Shown here: piece after piece, positions 7,974-16,551 of the stretch | Layout of the letters: each line of letters starts with the position of its first letter | Numbering within the stretch: the first letter of the stretch is position 1 | Assembly (NCBI GenBank): GCA_016793245.1 | Contig: JAEUHW010000124.1 | Span: 1 to 38,605, forward strand | DNA length: 38,605 nucleotides | Reading direction: 5' to 3' | DNA from: Planctomycetota bacterium | GTDB lineage: Bacteria > Planctomycetota > UBA1135 > JADKAF01 | The notes under the pieces: model-generated | Seen by the model: only the letters and a program-made list of their open reading frames with translations | Databases searched by the model: none | Told to the model about the DNA's origin: nothing | Program-made: the position numbers and the translations under genes

Positions 7974-9626
7974 ATGACTCGACGCCGCGTCGTAGGTGTG
8001 CTCGCCGCGTTAGGGGTGGTGGCGGCTCTCGCGTGGTGGCTGCACGAGCCGGCCGCGGTACCCGCGTCGGGCGCGATCTCGGCGCCCCTCGTGGAGAGCC
8101 CGCTCTCGCGCGCGCCGCTGGACGCGCGCGAGACCGATGCGAGCGCGACACCCGAGGTGCGCCGGCTCGCCGATCCGCGCGCGCCCGCGTCGGGCGAGGT
8201 GCGGATCCGCGTGCTCAGCGCGCAGGGCACGCCGATCCCGAGCGCGGCGGCCTGCGAGCATCGCCGCTCGCGCTGGAGCTCCGCGACGGAGACCCGCACA
8301 GCACATGCGCGCGCCGATGCCGAAGGCGTGATCCGGATCGCCGCGTCGCGTCCGTTGTCGGAGGGCCTCTGGGTCTTTGCGCCGAGCTTCGTTCCGCGCG
8401 AGCTCGGCGCACTTGCTCCGGGCATAGAGCACGAGGTGCGCCTCGAGGCGTGCGCGGCGCTCGAGGTGCGCGCTCTGACGCTCGACGACGAACCGCTCGA
8501 AAGCGTCCTGATCTGCGTCGCGCGGCGCGCGTTGCCGCACGTGGAGTCCCAGTTCTACGAGCGAGCGCGCGCTGGCGAGATGCGTGCGAGCCTCGATCCC
8601 GAGCTCGCTATCCACACGGCGCTCACCGATGCGAGCGGATACGCGCGGATCGAAGGGCTGCTGCCGGGCGAGTTCCATCTGCGCGCGTCGCATCCCGCAT
8701 ACGTCCAGGTTCACGAAGAAGGCGTCGAACGCGCTACGGTGCCGGGGCCGGAGAAGCGGCTGCGCTTCGCGCGGCTCGCCTACGACGCCGTCGAGGTGCG
8801 CGGCGATCGAGTGCTCCGCTCGGGCTGGGAGTTCATCGCGGCGCGTCCCCTTCTCGGCACCATGCAGACGCAGGCCTTCGTCAGCGAGATCCGGCGTCGG
8901 ATGGAAGCCCGCTTTCCTTCTGCCCAGTGCATCGCCCTCACCGACCACGGGCCCGCGGATGCTCCGCCGCAGAGGGCGATCCTCGATCTCTGGTTAGAGC
9001 GCGCGGGCCGTTGGCGCGTCGAGCGTCCGCTTCGTCTCCTCGAGGGCGAGCTCCGCTGCGAGTTCCTCGACGCGCCACAGGAAGGAGAGAGCGAGCCGCG
9101 AGGCGAGCTCGAGGTCCTCGTGCGCGATCGACTCCAGCGCTCGATCGCCGTCGAGTACGAAGTGCACGCGACCCGACGCGGGGAGCAGGTGCCGACGCTC
9201 GGGCTACGCGCGATGTCGGGCTCCGTCGTGCCGGTGCCCGTCGGCAAGGGCAAGCTCTCCTATCTGCGCGGCGCGCAGCCGATCTTGCTCAGCCAGAAGA
9301 TCGAGATCGAGCCCGGCCAGCGCGTGCTCGTCGAGCGCAGCTTCGATGTCGCGCTGCGGACCTGCGAGCTGGTGGTGATCCCGCCCTACGAGGACGCGTT
9401 CGAGCGCGGCTCCGTGTTCGTTCGCGCTGAGAAGGGGCTCGCCGGAAGCTTGGCGCTCTTGGGCAGTCGTCCTGAGCTGCGCTTCCTGCTTCCGGAGGGG
9501 CGGAGCGAGCTGCGCATCAGCGTTCCCGGCTTCGAGGAGGAGAACGTCGTCGTCGAGGTGCCGGTCAGCGACGAGCTGGTGGATCCGCCGCGCCGTATCG
9601 AAGTGGCGTTGCGTCCGCAGGCGTAA
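7974..9626 (+). CDS. membrane-anchored protein with carboxypeptidase-regulatory-like domains
   Basis: This 550-residue protein has a short basic N-terminus and one hydrophobic segment (residues about 7-23, VGVLAALGVVAALAWWL) without a clear cleavage site, so it is probably anchored in the membrane with the rest outside. At least two stretches resemble carboxypeptidase-regulatory-like beta-sandwiches: about 60-150 (GEVRIRVLSAQGTPIPSAAA ... ADAEGVIRIA) and about 160-245 (LEVRALTLDDEPLESVLICV ... TDASGYARIEGLLPGEFHLR). The latter shows the typical 'T-D-x-x-G-x-x-x-I-x-x-L-x-P-G' pattern. The C-terminal half repeats similar beta-rich themes. GGAGG 7 bases before the ATG supports the start. The function is unknown; such domains usually mediate surface binding or assembly. 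Confidence 0.75.
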   Translation: MTRRRVVGVLAALGVVAALAWWLHEPAAVPASGAISAPLVESPLSRAPLDARETDASATPEVRRLADPRAPASGEVRIRVLSAQGTPIPSAAACEHRRSRWSSATETRTAHARADAEGVIRIAASRPLSEGLWVFAPSFVPRELGALAPGIEHEVRLEACAALEVRALTLDDEPLESVLICVARRALPHVESQFYERARAGEMRASLDPELAIHTALTDASGYARIEGLLPGEFHLRASHPAYVQVHEEGVERATVPGPEKRLRFARLAYDAVEVRGDRVLRSGWEFIAARPLLGTMQTQAFVSEIRRRMEARFPSAQCIALTDHGPADAPPQRAILDLWLERAGRWRVERPLRLLEGELRCEFLDAPQEGESEPRGELEVLVRDRLQRSIAVEYEVHATRRGEQVPTLGLRAMSGSVVPVPVGKGKLSYLRGAQPILLSQKIEIEPGQRVLVERSFDVALRTCELVVIPPYEDAFERGSVFVRAEKGLAGSLALLGSRPELRFLLPEGRSELRISVPGFEEENVVVEVPVSDELVDPPRRIEVALRPQA

Positions 9627-9628
9627 CG

Positions 9629-9648
9629 CGCGCGGCGCGCGCCGCGCG
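9629..9648. terminator. perfect 20-bp palindrome between convergent stops
   Basis: A perfect self-complementary 20-mer built from CGCGCGGCGC and its complement fills the gap between the TAA at 9624-9626 and the opposite-strand TGA at 9649-9651. It could form a stable hairpin in either transcript and so act as a bidirectional terminator. It has no T-run, and part of the symmetry may simply reflect the GC-rich composition. Confidence 0.45.
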
Positions 9649-10797
9649 TCACTGCCGCTCGAGGATCACATCGCCACTCGCGCTGGCGAGCCTGACCGCT
9701 GGGCCGCCCCCGCCGATCTTGCCGCGCACGCGGCGCGAGCCGCTGTCGAGGGCGCCCGCATCGATGGTCAGCGGGAACCCGATCTTCAGCGCGCCATGTG
9801 AGGTCTCGGCCTCGAGCTCGCAGGCGAAGTTCGCGGGGGCGACGAGGCGCACGCGGCCGAAGCTCGAGCCCAGCTCCCAGGCAGAGTTCACTGTGCTCTC
9901 CGCGCGCGCGCGGACATCGATATCTCCGGAGTCCGTGCGCGCGACGAGCGCGGTGAAGACGCCGTCGATCGTGATCGCACCATAGGACGAGCGCGCCTCG
10001 ACCGCGCCGCGCACGTCGAGGAGGTTCAGGCCGCCGCTGCCGGAGGCGGCGCTGATCCGCCCGGTGCTCGAGTGCACGTCGATCGCGCCGCAGCTCGTGA
10101 GAAGATCGACGCTCTCGCCTTGCAGTCCTCGCGCTTCGATGTCGCCGGAGCTCGTCGTGGCGCTGAGGCGCGGCGCTCGGATCTCGCGCAGCGCGATCGC
10201 CCCGTAGGAGCTCTCGAGGGTCACTTCGTCACCCTGCACCTCCGCGACCTCGATCGAGCCCGAGCTCGTGGTCGCAGAGAGCTTGCCGCGCGCGCCGCGC
10301 ACGCGCAGCGCGCCGTAGCTCGAGCGCAGCCGAAGATCGCCGCAGGCGCCGGAGACTTCTAGATCGCCCGAGCCCGTGGCGAGCTCGCCGCGCGTACCGG
10401 AGGGCACATAGAGATGGAGGTGAGCGCTCGCGTACCACGGCCGCTCGCCGAGCAGGTTCCCCTCGGGCTCGCGCAAGCGGATCGCGAGGCCGTCCGGGCG
10501 TCGCTCGACGACCAGCTCGCACGCAGCCAGCGCGCGCTCCGCTTCGGCCTTGGTCTCGGCGAGGACCGTGAGCTTCGCGCGCAGCTGCGGCGCGCCTGCG
10601 CTCACGTGCATCGAGACCGCGCCCGCGGGGATCTCGAGGTCCAAGAGCTCTGCGCTGCCGAGCTCGAGCGCGCGCTCCTCTTCGCGATGCACCGCAGTGC
10701 TGGGATCGAAGTTGCCGCGACCCACGTAGCTGTGGTGTGAGCAGGCGGCGAGGAGAGTGGCGAGGGATCCGGCGAGGGCGAGGCGCATCGAGGGCAT
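9649..10797 (-). CDS. DUF4097-type beta-strand-repeat lipoprotein
   Basis: This 382-residue lipoprotein starts MPSMRLALAGSLATLLAACSHHS, with a good lipobox (LLAAC). After an N-terminal beta region (about 20-150) comes a beta-solenoid-like repeat in which SSYGAI-type and TSSGDIE-type turns alternate every 18-20 residues (for example LRSSYGALRV, SATTSSGSIEV, LESSYGAIAL, SATTSSGDIEA, LTSCGAIDV, RSSYGAITI, RTDSGDIDV). This is the DUF4097 or 'putative adhesin' pattern. The function is unknown; members are often linked to envelope-stress genes. The ATG at 10797 is used, with ATG 10788 three codons later as an alternative; neither has a ribosome binding site. It is transcribed divergently from the second beta-helix gene and converges on the 7974 gene over a palindrome. 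Confidence 0.82.
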   Translation of the reverse strand: MPSMRLALAGSLATLLAACSHHSYVGRGNFDPSTAVHREEERALELGSAELLDLEIPAGAVSMHVSAGAPQLRAKLTVLAETKAEAERALAACELVVERRPDGLAIRLREPEGNLLGERPWYASAHLHLYVPSGTRGELATGSGDLEVSGACGDLRLRSSYGALRVRGARGKLSATTSSGSIEVAEVQGDEVTLESSYGAIALREIRAPRLSATTSSGDIEARGLQGESVDLLTSCGAIDVHSSTGRISAASGSGGLNLLDVRGAVEARSSYGAITIDGVFTALVARTDSGDIDVRARAESTVNSAWELGSSFGRVRLVAPANFACELEAETSHGALKIGFPLTIDAGALDSGSRRVRGKIGGGGPAVRLASASGDVILERQ

Positions 10798-10952
10798 GGC
10801 GGGGACGGGGCAGTGTGCGGCAGAAGATCTCCGGGCGAGCCTTACGCGCGAAGGGGGCGCCGTGCGAGATCTTGACGCGGATCTGCGCTCGCGCCGCTCT
10901 CGTGTAGCCTGGCGAGCACCCCCGGATCGACCCGCTGCCCGCGGAGGAATCG

Positions 10953-12164
10953 ATGCGCCTGCCCCTGCTCTCGTGCTCGACCTCGATCCTGCTCGCGCTC
11001 CCTGCTTCCGCGCCGGCGCAGGCCCCACTGCTCGTGCCGCAGCAGTTCCCCGACATCGGCGCCGCGGTGCAGGCGGCGACTCCGGGGGCGGTGATCGTGG
11101 TGAGCGCGCAGGTGCAGCCTCAGCCCCCGTTCGTCATCGATCGCCCCGTGACGATCGTGGGACAGGGGATCGAGCACGATGCTCCGACCGTCGTGGCTGC
11201 CTCCGGGATCGGCATCGAGGTGCGTCTCGCGCCGGGGGAACGCGTGGTCCTCTCGCGCATCGATGTCGTAGGCGCGCGCGGAACGGCGCTCGTGCGTGGC
11301 ATCGTGCAACGCGGCGGGCTGCTGACGCTGGAAGACTGTCGCATCAGTTGCAGCGACGATCCCTCGTTCTCGTCGTTGCCGTGCGCCGTCGAGGTGACGA
11401 ACGGCGAACTCGCGTTGCACTTCTCTCGGCTCCTCTCCGGGCGCGGCGTGCCCGCGCTGCGTGCGCAGTCCGCGCGCGTCGCCGCGAGCGCGACGCGCTT
11501 CTTCGGTGGAGGAGCCGGCGTCGATTCCGTGACGCTTCAGGATAGCGATGGGCACTTCTCCGACTGCTGGATCCTCGGCGGCGAGGACTTCTTCGGCACG
11601 CCCGGCGGTGCTGCGATGCGCACGCAGGGGAACGCGCGCGCTTGGCTCGTGGGCTGCGATCTTCGCGGTGGCGTCGGCACTCCCGGGGCGTCGGGCTTGA
11701 TCAACGCGACGGCGAACGCCGTCGAGCTCTCGCGCACGAGCATCGTGGGCGGGGCCCATCTCTCCGCTTCCGGTGCCGCACCCGCCGTCTCGGGGGCGAC
11801 CTTCGCGAACGGGGATCTGCTCGCGTTGCGCTGGAATGAGCCGCCGTATCGCCGCGGTTCGCTCCAGCTCGGTCAGGTGTTCGCGCTGCACCTCGAGAGT
11901 CGCGCGTTCACTCCGGTCTTGTTGCTGACCAGCCTCGCTCCTCATGCCACGAACGATCTCTTCACGCGCGAGCCGGCGCTGGCGCTGACAGAGGTTGCGG
12001 CGCTCTTCTCTCTCGTGACCAACGCCGGTGGCCTCGCGAGCCTCTATGGCGCGGTGCCGCGCGATCCCGCGTTCGTCGGCGCGACGCTCTGGGCGCAAGG
12101 GGCCGGTGTCGGTGCTCTCGGGATCGAGGTCTCGCCGCTCGCGGGGGCGACGGTCCGCCCGTGA
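10953..12164 (+). CDS. exported beta-helix (pectin-lyase-fold-like) protein
   Basis: This 403-residue exported protein has a signal peptide ending APA before QAPLL. Residues 30-60 (VPQQFPDIGAAVQAATPGAV) are the usual entry into right-handed beta-helices of the NosD/DUF1565 kind, in which an 'AIxxAxxGDxI'-like segment caps the helix. The following approximately 240 residues alternate short strands with Gly/Asn turns, consistent with a beta-helix of about ten coils. Residues about 300-403 form the C-terminal domain shared with the proteins starting at 4825 and 14787. A GGAGG sequence 5-6 bases before the ATG fixes the start. No catalytic residues are evident, so a structural or binding role is more likely than lyase activity; this is inference. 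Confidence 0.78.
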   Translation: MRLPLLSCSTSILLALPASAPAQAPLLVPQQFPDIGAAVQAATPGAVIVVSAQVQPQPPFVIDRPVTIVGQGIEHDAPTVVAASGIGIEVRLAPGERVVLSRIDVVGARGTALVRGIVQRGGLLTLEDCRISCSDDPSFSSLPCAVEVTNGELALHFSRLLSGRGVPALRAQSARVAASATRFFGGGAGVDSVTLQDSDGHFSDCWILGGEDFFGTPGGAAMRTQGNARAWLVGCDLRGGVGTPGASGLINATANAVELSRTSIVGGAHLSASGAAPAVSGATFANGDLLALRWNEPPYRRGSLQLGQVFALHLESRAFTPVLLLTSLAPHATNDLFTREPALALTEVAALFSLVTNAGGLASLYGAVPRDPAFVGATLWAQGAGVGALGIEVSPLAGATVRP

Positions 12165-12189
12165 GTCGCGCGCTCTTACGGGCTCCGCT

Positions 12190-13131
12190 TCAGCTCCCTT
12201 CGTAGCGCTCGTGCCCCTCCGCGGGGCGCCACGCGTCCTCCGGCTCATAGCGCTCATAGAGCAAGCGTGTCACCGCGCGCAGCAGCACGTAGCCCTCGTT
12301 CTCGCGCGTCCAGCTCTGGTCCTCCTGGTTCTTCGTGATCACGCAGAAGACGAAGGGGCCGTTCCGCCCTTCGACCAGCACGACCTCGGAGCGCGAGCGA
12401 TTGACCGCGCCTTGCTTCGTGAACGCGACGACGTGCGGCGGGAGCTGGGAGAGCGCCTCGCCATCCCAGACCGAGCGCGCGAGCGCGCGCAGCATCGCGT
12501 TGCAGGCCGCGCGCGAATGCACCTCGCTCGCGTGGATGCGGCGCAAGAGCTCGGCCATCTCGCGCGGCGTCGTCTGCCCCCAGCCCCAGGTCTTCTGTGC
12601 CTCGGCGCGGCCCTCGGTGCGCGAGTTGACGCGCGTCTGCTCGAAGCCGCGTGAATCGAGCCAGGCGTTGATCGCCTTTCCGGTGCCGGCGAGCTCCTGC
12701 AGCCAGAGGCTCGCGGTGTTGTCGCTGAACGCGATCATCAAGGTCACGAGCTTCGCGAGCGAGACCTCCTCGCCGTCGCGCAAGCTCTCGATAAGGTCCT
12801 CGCCGGGATACGCGCGCTCCTTCGTGTAGATGAGCTTCTGGTCCCAGCGCAGCTCGCCCTGCTCCAGCTTCTCGAAGAGCCCGAGCAGGATCGGCACCTT
12901 GATCAAGCTCGCGGTGGGGAAGAGCTCGTCGGCGCGGAGCGCGATCTCCTCGCCGGTCTTCAGGTGCTTCACGTAGATGCCGACGTCGCCGCGCACCTTG
13001 GCCGCGAGGGCTTCGAGCTCGGAGCGGAGCGGCGGGAGCTGCGGTGCCGGCTCCTGCACGCGGCGTGTCGCGCAGGGGGAGAGCAAGGTCAGTGGGAGCA
13101 CGGCGAGCGAGAGCGCGGCGAGGGCGAGCAT
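12190..13131 (-). CDS. class A beta-lactamase-like serine hydrolase
   Basis: This 313-residue exported protein belongs to the penicillin-binding/class A beta-lactamase superfamily. Active-site motifs are S75-L-I-K78 (SxxK), S136-D-N138 (SDN) and K239-Q-G241 where class A enzymes have KTG. The expected Glu166-type EPELN omega-loop motif is not recognisable; the corresponding region reads RVNSRTEGRAEAQK before TTPREMAELL. It may therefore be a DD-peptidase-like or esterase-like hydrolase rather than an efficient beta-lactamase. The ATG at 13131 gives a hydrophobic leader (MLALAALSLAVLPLTLLSPC). An upstream in-frame ATG at 13230 would precede it with 33 Arg-rich residues and is less likely. It is divergent from the sulfatase gene and is not near the BlaI/M56 pair. 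Confidence 0.8.
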   Translation of the reverse strand: MLALAALSLAVLPLTLLSPCATRRVQEPAPQLPPLRSELEALAAKVRGDVGIYVKHLKTGEEIALRADELFPTASLIKVPILLGLFEKLEQGELRWDQKLIYTKERAYPGEDLIESLRDGEEVSLAKLVTLMIAFSDNTASLWLQELAGTGKAINAWLDSRGFEQTRVNSRTEGRAEAQKTWGWGQTTPREMAELLRRIHASEVHSRAACNAMLRALARSVWDGEALSQLPPHVVAFTKQGAVNRSRSEVVLVEGRNGPFVFCVITKNQEDQSWTRENEGYVLLRAVTRLLYERYEPEDAWRPAEGHERYEGS

Positions 13132-13265
13132 CACGAGGTCCTGGCGAGGTCGGTGGAGAGCGCGGGCCAAGATGCCACGCGACCCGCTCTCGTTCACGCA
13201 CCGAACGGCTCGCCAAGGAGTAGCGAGCACAGACGCGCGATCTCTCGGCTCTTAGAATCGCCGCC

Positions 13266-14663
13266 ATGAGCACCGTTCGTTCGTGCCGTCGCGCGCTCGT
13301 CGCCCTTGCGCTCCTGATCGCATTGTTCTCCGCGCGGCCCACGCTCGCCGAGGACCCGCCGAACCTCGTGTTCCTGATCTCGGACGATCACGCCTGGACC
13401 GACTACGGCTTCCAGGGGCACCCGCGGATCGAGACGCCGCACTTGGACCGGCTCGCCGCTCGCGGCGCGCTCTTCTCGCGCGGCTATGTCCCGACCGCGC
13501 TCTGCCGACCGTCGCTGGCGACGCTCGCGACCGGGCTCTACGCGCATCAGCATCGGATCACCGGCAACGATCCCGCGCTTCCTCCCGCGCGGAACACCGC
13601 GGCGGCCGAGCTGCGCGAGCGAATGATCGCGCGCTTCTATGAGCAACCGTCGCTCGCGCCGCTCCTCGCGGAGCAGGGCTATCTCAGCTTCCAGTCGGGC
13701 AAGTGGTGGGAGGGCAGCTATCGGAGAGCGGGCTTCACGCACGGGATGACGCGCGGGTTCCCGGAGCCCGGTGGTCGCCACGGCGATGATGGGCTCGCGA
13801 TCGGTCGCGAAGGAATGGAGCCCGTGCTGCGCTTCCTCGATCACGCCGTCGCGGAGCGGAAGCCCTTCTTCCTCTGGTACGCGCCGCTCCTGCCGCACAC
13901 GCCGCACGATCCGCCGGAGCGCTTGTTCCAGAAGTACAAAGCGAAGGGCATCGCCTCGGATCCTGTGGCGCGCTACTACGCGATGGTCGAGTGGTTCGAC
14001 GAGACCTGCGGTCAATTGCTCGAGCGCCTCGACGCACTCGACCTCACGAAGAAGACGCTCGTCGTCTACGTCGGCGACAACGGCTGGATCCAGCAGGAGA
14101 ACGCCGCGGGCTACGCGCCGCGCTCGAAGCAGTCGCCCTACGAAGGCGGCGTGCGTCAGCCGATCGTGTTCTCCTGGCCCGGCGTCATCCGACCGGGGCG
14201 ACGCGACGAGCAGCTCTGCTCGAGCGTCGATATCGTGCCCACCGTGTTGGCGGCGGCGGGAGTGCAGGCGCCCGCGAACCTGCCCGGCTACGACCTGCTG
14301 CCGATCCTGAAGTCCGGCGCGCCCACGCCGCGGAAGGAAGTGCTGGGCGAGGGCTTCGCGCACGACGTCGTGAGCGTGGAGCGCCCCGCGGAGACCTTGC
14401 TCTACCGCTGGGTGATCGACGGCCGTTGGAAGCTGCTGCTCACCTACGACGGCGAGGTCGGGCGCCACGCGAGCAGCCATCCGCGCACCGAGAAGCGCCC
14501 GCAGCTCTTCGACCTGCTCGCCGATCCGCACGAGCAGCGGAACCTCGCGGCCGAGCATCCGGAGCTCGTCGCGCGTCTCGCGGCGCGACTCGCGGCGTGG
14601 TGGCCGGTGACCTCACGCCAAGTGCTGACCGAGTGGACCGAAGCGCCCGGCGTGTGGAAGTGA
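13266..14663 (+). CDS. exported sulfatase (alkaline phosphatase superfamily)
   Basis: This 465-residue sulfatase has a signal peptide ending TLA before EDPPN. It probably hydrolyses sulfate esters on polysaccharides outside the cytoplasm. Metal-binding Asp40 and Asp41 (ISDDHAW), the active-site Cys80 in PTALCRPSLATLATGLY, the Lys in SGKWWEG, LLPHTPH, GDNGW and the Lys in RSKQSPYEGGVRQP are all present and in family order. The maturation motif is unusual: the consensus CxPxR reads C-R-P-S-L, with Leu in place of Arg, although the following LATLATG is normal. A TAGAAT hexamer lies 8 bases before the ATG and would imply a nearly leaderless mRNA if it is a -10 box. No formylglycine-generating enzyme is in the window. 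Confidence 0.9.
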   Translation: MSTVRSCRRALVALALLIALFSARPTLAEDPPNLVFLISDDHAWTDYGFQGHPRIETPHLDRLAARGALFSRGYVPTALCRPSLATLATGLYAHQHRITGNDPALPPARNTAAAELRERMIARFYEQPSLAPLLAEQGYLSFQSGKWWEGSYRRAGFTHGMTRGFPEPGGRHGDDGLAIGREGMEPVLRFLDHAVAERKPFFLWYAPLLPHTPHDPPERLFQKYKAKGIASDPVARYYAMVEWFDETCGQLLERLDALDLTKKTLVVYVGDNGWIQQENAAGYAPRSKQSPYEGGVRQPIVFSWPGVIRPGRRDEQLCSSVDIVPTVLAAAGVQAPANLPGYDLLPILKSGAPTPRKEVLGEGFAHDVVSVERPAETLLYRWVIDGRWKLLLTYDGEVGRHASSHPRTEKRPQLFDLLADPHEQRNLAAEHPELVARLAARLAAWWPVTSRQVLTEWTEAPGVWK

Positions 14664-14786
14664 GCCCAGTCCGCGCGAGGTGGATCGCGTGAGGCTTCTA
14701 CGGCATCCCTGCGCACAACGGCTACCTCAGTTCGAGAGGGTCCGGACCTACCATCGCTGCAGCTCTTCCTTGCCCTGGAGGCTGCC

Positions 14787-16529
14787 ATGCGCGTGCGCTC
14801 GACCTTGCTCTGCTTCGCTCTCACCGTGGCCCCGGCGAGCGCGCAGCACTACGTACGCGTCCGCGACAACATCCTCGAGGCGCGCGGCCCGGTGGGGCCG
14901 GCGCGCTCCTCGCTGACGTCCACGACGGCCAGGCACTGCGGAACGCAGGAGGTCGTATACGACGGCCAGCCGTTCCTGAACGGCGGCGGCGCCACCGTGA
15001 TCACGAACGGCTTCATGAACTCCGCGTGCATGAATCGCAGCGGGGCGATCGCCTTCGTCGGCGACGCCACGGGGCCGCGCAATCAAGGCATCTTCGTCTC
15101 CGACGCCCTGGGTCTGCGCGCGATCGCGATGGGCTGCGGGCAGGGCGGCGGCTCGGGGCGCTTCGGCACCTGCGGCGACCCGACGCCGGTCGGCGGGACC
15201 TTCGGCGGCTTCTTCACGAGCACGATCTTCGCGCCGCCGATCAACGAGGAAGGCGACGTGCTCTTCCTCGCCGATGTCGTGGGCGGCAGCACCACGCGCG
15301 CGCTGTTCCTCTACGTCGCGGGGAGCCAGACGATCGTGAAGGTCGCCGGCGTCGGCGATCCCTCGCCGCTCGGTGGCGTCTTCACCGCGCTGGGCCCCGG
15401 CGCGCTCGATCGCGATCGAGAGGTGCTCTTCCTCGCGCGCAGCACCGGCAGCAACGCGTATGTCGCCGACATCTTCCGCTGGCGCTCGGGTGTGGTGAGC
15501 CGCTTCTCCGCCACGGGCGATCCCGCGCCCGGTGGCGCCACGGTCGCGATGCTGGGCACGGAGAGCTTCGGCTTCGTCGATGGCACGACGGTGTTCGCGG
15601 GTCCCGTGCCTTCGATGAACGACTGCGGGCAAGTGGCCTACCGCATCATCACCACCGGCGGACCGGTGGGCACCGGCATCGCGGTGCGCAGCAATGGCGT
15701 CGATCAGTGGTATCTCACCGATGCGATGACGACGCCGCGCGGCGGCACCTACTTCGACTTCCAGGGTGCCTTGCTGAACGGCAACGGCCAGATCGCGGTG
15801 TTCGCCGAGTTCCTGGTGAACGGCAATCCCACGGGCGGCTGGATCGTCGGTCGGCCCGGGAGCTGGCGCGGGGCGCTCTGCTGGGACGACCTGGTCGATG
15901 GCCGACCGTGCATCGTGCTCGGCTTCTCGCGCTCGCCGATGACGCCGCTCAGCGATGACGGCGACCTCGTCGTGTGGTGCGACCTCGATCCCAACCAGAC
16001 GATGGGTCGCGTCCTCGTGAGCGCCGCGGATGGCTCGCTCAACGTGCTCGCGCGCCAAGGCGGGCCGACGGGAGCCGGCGGCATCTACGGCACGATCGAC
16101 GGCTGGCCGTCGATGAACAGCTCGGGTCGCGTGACGCTCGCGGCGACGACGATCGGCGGCACCGGGAACGGCGCCCATCTTGCCGCGGTGCTCTGCGGCC
16201 CCGGCGTCTCCAGCAGCCCGTGCCGCTCGCCGGGAGATGCGCTGACGATCGACAACTTCGGTCCCGCGGGCGGGAGCTTCCAGCTCCTGGTCTCGACGGC
16301 GACGACGAACGTGCCGCTGCCGCCCTACGGGACCCTGCTGATCGGTCCCACGCCGCTCGTCGTGCTGACGGGGCTCGTGCCCTATCCGGGCTCGTACGGC
16401 CCGCACACCTGGCAGCCGCGGATCCCGAACGACCCGCTGCTGCGCGGCATCTCGCTCCACTTCCAGAGCATCGCCGTCACGAGCACGGGGATCCAGCTCA
16501 CGAACCGCACGACGACGCGCGTCGGCTGA
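14787..16529 (+). CDS. exported NxxGxxAF tandem-repeat protein
   Basis: This 580-residue exported protein has a signal peptide ending ASA before QHYVRV. The body is built of repeats of the NxxGxxAF type (MNRSGAIAFVGD, INEEGDVLFLADV, MNDCGQVAYRI, LNGNGQIAVFAEF, MNSSGRVTLAAT), each followed by segments such as GDPTPVGGTF, GDPSPLGGVF and GDPAPGGATV. This matches the 'choice-of-anchor tandem repeat NxxGxxAF' proteins, probably beta-propeller-like. The last 100 residues (from about SPGDALTIDNFGPAGGSF) are the C-terminal domain shared with the proteins starting at 4825 and 10953. GGAGG lies 5-6 bases before the ATG. No enzymatic motif is visible; a surface or extracellular-matrix role is inferred. 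Confidence 0.83.
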   Translation: MRVRSTLLCFALTVAPASAQHYVRVRDNILEARGPVGPARSSLTSTTARHCGTQEVVYDGQPFLNGGGATVITNGFMNSACMNRSGAIAFVGDATGPRNQGIFVSDALGLRAIAMGCGQGGGSGRFGTCGDPTPVGGTFGGFFTSTIFAPPINEEGDVLFLADVVGGSTTRALFLYVAGSQTIVKVAGVGDPSPLGGVFTALGPGALDRDREVLFLARSTGSNAYVADIFRWRSGVVSRFSATGDPAPGGATVAMLGTESFGFVDGTTVFAGPVPSMNDCGQVAYRIITTGGPVGTGIAVRSNGVDQWYLTDAMTTPRGGTYFDFQGALLNGNGQIAVFAEFLVNGNPTGGWIVGRPGSWRGALCWDDLVDGRPCIVLGFSRSPMTPLSDDGDLVVWCDLDPNQTMGRVLVSAADGSLNVLARQGGPTGAGGIYGTIDGWPSMNSSGRVTLAATTIGGTGNGAHLAAVLCGPGVSSSPCRSPGDALTIDNFGPAGGSFQLLVSTATTNVPLPPYGTLLIGPTPLVVLTGLVPYPGSYGPHTWQPRIPNDPLLRGISLHFQSIAVTSTGIQLTNRTTTRVG

Positions 16530-16551
16530 AGAGCGGCGCTCGAGCGCTCCC

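Noticed and set aside
13253..13258. TAGAAT 8 bases before the sulfatase ATG, and similar TANNNT hexamers before other genes (10905, 14749).
   Set aside because: No matching -35 element at 16-18 bp, and such hexamers are expected by chance; not listed as promoters.
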